49,452 nucleotides of DNA from Lachnospiraceae bacterium (GTDB lineage Bacteria > Bacillota > Clostridia > Lachnospirales > Lachnospiraceae), in contig JAFSLV010000008.1 in the NCBI GenBank assembly GCA_017448245.1, positions 1 to 49,452 of the forward strand, in the 5' to 3' direction. Positions 48,101 through 49,452 of this stretch are shown here, piece after piece; the stretch's first letter is position 1, and each line of letters starts with the position of its first letter. A program made the position numbers and the translations under genes. The notes beneath the pieces are model-generated. The model worked only from the letters and a program-made list of their open reading frames with translations, was not told the DNA's origin and did no database searches.

Positions 48101-49452
48101 CTATGTCCCTGTCGCCTACAGTGTGCGCTTCTATCACAATGACGGCACGGGAGCGAAAACCGACGGTGTCGTGGGAGGCAGCACCGACATCTATCCCGGG
48201 GCGGACATCAGCGCCATCTGTGCTTCTTCTCTGCCGGATTACGTGGTCAATGAAAAGACCTGCGTCAGGGAGGGCAGACTCTATGTGTTTCAGGGCTGGT
48301 ACGACAATGCGGCCTGTGCCGGCGATCCCTTCAATTTTGCGGGAGCCGTCATGCCGCTTGAAAATCTCAGCTTTTATGCCAAGTGGGCACCGGCCAATGT
48401 CGCGGTTACCTTCCATCCGATGAACGGGGCGGAGGGCAATGAGGATATCAATACGGAAACAAAGGCCCTGACGCCGAGCGGCAAGGCACCGTGGCGCGGC
48501 GCGCCTGCGGCCGCGGGCGTAAGGCAGGGACAGACCTTCCTGTACTGGGCAAAGGACAGCGAGGACGGTGAAAGATTTAACTTCAATGAAAAGCTGACGG
48601 CGGACACGCACCTGTATGCGGTATGGGCCGAACCCGAAGTGCCTTATACGGTACGCTACGAGACGGACGCGCGCGGCAGACTCCCCGCAGGTCTGACAGA
48701 CATGACCACGGATGCCGACGGCAACAGCTACGGCACGGATCCCAGGTCCTATGACGCGGGCGCGTATGCGGCGGTTTTCGGGCAGGCCATACCGGAGACG
48801 GGCTATATCTTCACCGGCTGGCAGATCAAAGACAGTGCGGATGTGACGGTCACATCCGGCACCTTCAGGATAAGCGACGGCAATCCGGCGGCAGAGTCGC
48901 ATGAGATTACGCTGGTTGCGCAGTACGCACCGGTGGAAAAGAAGACGACCTTTGTCACCTTCCATTCCAACTATCCCGCCGGTCCCGCGGATACGTCCGT
49001 AAAGAAGGGCGTGGAATTGACGGGCGACGTGGAGAAAGGAACACTCACCGTCAACGGTGATTATGTGATTGATGATGATGCGCAGAGCCTTGGATTTGCG
49101 CCCGAGCAGCCGGCAAACGGCACCTATACGTTTATCGGCTGGTCGACGGATCCCGCAGGCGGCAATGTCTTTGCGACCGAAGAGGAAGCGATGGCCGCGG
49201 CGGAACTGTATGTGAGGGGAGAGACGGCGGTGGCCGGCATGGAGGAAAATCATCTCTATGCGGTCTGGAAGCTGGAAGTCATAGAGGCCCCGCGTTCGAA
49301 CCCGCCCGGTCCCGACCCGGGCCCCGGATCCGATCCGACGCCTGCGCCCGCGGATCCGGAGACACCTCCCGTCGGCGGCGGCGATGAGTCCGATGTGCCG
49401 GAGATGCCGGTAGCGGCAATCCTCGAGGAAGAGGAAGAGGAGGAAGAGGAGG
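45165..49452 (+). CDS. Large surface protein, paralogue 2 (3' end beyond the window)
   Basis: At least 1429 residues, open to the window edge. The N-terminus MRRLLRNQAVRKKIRTRI and signal peptide resemble paralogue 1. Next come a PPAEE-rich stretch, a region with Glu/Lys-rich low complexity (about 205-260), the shared domain from YPAATWTGETGDVRVYASVG, and at least five InlB-type repeats (FDGWYEDY...LYAKWKAE, FQGWYDNA...FYAKWAP, FLYWAKDS...LYAVWAEP). A Pro/Asp-rich stalk and a Glu run end the visible part. A strong AAGGAGGTG site precedes the ATG. Presumably an adhesin; the anchor is not visible. Confidence 0.86.
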   Translation, partial: MRRLLRNQAVRKKIRTRIGAGLIAFLVICSTIGSNFLSLKTYAAEEGLFEEAPPAEEPPAQEDPPAEEPPAEAPPAEEPPAQAPAEAAPAETPAEQAPVNVRFEYRASEGGTVTLPAEDINPAAVAVQGSLAVAQEGYTFAYWADENGVAVFYQAHFIPAFEGSPRIFTAFFNKVETPAPAQEETPAQPEGETPADNGQEETAVTEEEKTEETKESAEETAETKEASEEEEAEEEKEEAKEEEAEEEEETEEEAAEEETKYPAATWTGETGDVRVYASVGEGVFPEGTSMQLAAVSASSAIAAAQETAEEGKTVVDAVAVDITFHYEGAEIQPEGPVSVRISAKRSVEGESHEAVTIDGSGSASVVGGASDRTGAFETNHFTVYAIVGESYEDEVAAHARYTYEFYVDGVLIDTQIVKDGETLTVPADPAGDGKKVFAGWFTGDEAGERAQEVTAGPVTIPAKDAEGNPTQDQTIAVHAAFDDGYEVIFYTDPVKSAILTTVTGAAPDTVSTAGIEPAQKDDFVFIGWKKDGAEDTDIVGSAGADDADEEGNVHLVPVYGEEVTVYFDSLGGSDVEPEIAGKGELMDPPANPVREGYSFDGWYEDYTPETEGSEAVYGGQWFASGAQEVNGTATLYAKWKAEKATYTVQVRKEHANDDGYDVVETKELTGDVDGVIPMQDIISSYAGRSYEGFHLNGTGAKQSDAKFKDNGASIEILDGSGNIVGAYDVMSGWVSGSEDTARIAADGSTTVRVNYSRHTYTLYFRLDINISTKDNGNFAGTPYGLNLANGVSPAYDAEGNAVTSIAGQTTVIKYGENMYQRAYLQNPAVQAFMGTPGFKFNAYWRDIGGQTVFDSTNQGLNFYPKSGIEDGGGAVCVITLAQNQKPYTFRSVFYEQDGQTVAFETINTIGYDIYHAHTFQTGAVIAGIDSSGTNRGKYRLVNVTGYREVADGGDPQANGSHKYRFVIGPDGNPEELVLHYVPVAYSVRFYHNDGTGAKTDGVVGGSTDIYPGADISAICASSLPDYVVNEKTCVREGRLYVFQGWYDNAACAGDPFNFAGAVMPLENLSFYAKWAPANVAVTFHPMNGAEGNEDINTETKALTPSGKAPWRGAPAAAGVRQGQTFLYWAKDSEDGERFNFNEKLTADTHLYAVWAEPEVPYTVRYETDARGRLPAGLTDMTTDADGNSYGTDPRSYDAGAYAAVFGQAIPETGYIFTGWQIKDSADVTVTSGTFRISDGNPAAESHEITLVAQYAPVEKKTTFVTFHSNYPAGPADTSVKKGVELTGDVEKGTLTVNGDYVIDDDAQSLGFAPEQPANGTYTFIGWSTDPAGGNVFATEEEAMAAAELYVRGETAVAGMEENHLYAVWKLEVIEAPRSNPPGPDPGPGSDPTPAPADPETPPVGGGDESDVPEMPVAAILEEEEEEEEE

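Overview
The window looks like a chromosomal segment of a moderately GC-rich clostridium, most likely of the Lachnospiraceae. The housekeeping order rpmF-plsX-acpP-rnc-smc-ftsY ... ylxM-ffh-rpsP-khpA-trmD-rimM is a Firmicutes arrangement. Ribosome binding sites are of the AGGAGG type, promoters are TTGACA/TATAAT-like, and the accessory proteins (Cthe_2159-like beta-helix proteins, VTC and DUF4956 proteins, InlB/Cna-B surface proteins, LUD and U32 proteins) are common in that family. No rRNA, tRNA, CRISPR array, phage or transposase gene was seen.

Layout. Positions 1-9469 carry lipid, ribosome and chromosome housekeeping genes (rpmF, plsX, acpP, rnc, smc, ftsY), then a threonine ammonia-lyase and a membrane-anchored GH25 lysozyme. 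A convergent diguanylate cyclase follows (9486-10964). Positions 11112-14746 hold the SRP/ribosome operon ylxM-ffh-rpsP-khpA-trmD-rimM. Immediately after rimM the sequence enters the middle of a sugar ABC permease gene, followed by a second permease, a GH2 beta-galactosidase, a U32 peptidase-like protein and a LUD protein (14788-20849). From 20970 to 27210 there is a PepSY lipoprotein, a TtcA-like tRNA thiolase, an anchored GH3-like protein, an Ala/Ser-rich protein of unknown function, and a zinc-ribbon beta-propeller membrane protein.

Positions 27263-35379 form a compact accessory locus. A leftward operon encodes a beta-helix lipoprotein, a phosphodiester glycosidase and a four-helix membrane protein. 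It diverges from a rightward set: OmpR-type response regulator, histidine kinase, VTC-domain protein, DUF4956 membrane protein and a second anchored beta-helix protein. A 17-bp direct-repeat operator sits at the same distance from the -10 box in the promoter of the leftward operon and in that of the distant PepSY lipoprotein gene, which suggests one regulon. A CAP-domain secreted protein and carB follow.

The right end (40338-49452) holds two tandem, paralogous, very large surface proteins. Each is preceded by a roughly 200-nt leader with an identical 31-nt block near the predicted transcript start and an intrinsic terminator before the gene. This looks like a duplicated cis-regulatory RNA of a class I do not recognise, and it is the best candidate for something undescribed. 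Other notable points: four genes whose -10 box lies only 7-9 nt from the start codon (probable leaderless mRNAs), A-tracts phased at 22 bp upstream of the GH3 gene, a dispersed GGGGACGGTTCTCA-type repeat that encodes the end of CarB, a long extra linker inside CarB, and an abrupt junction after rimM.
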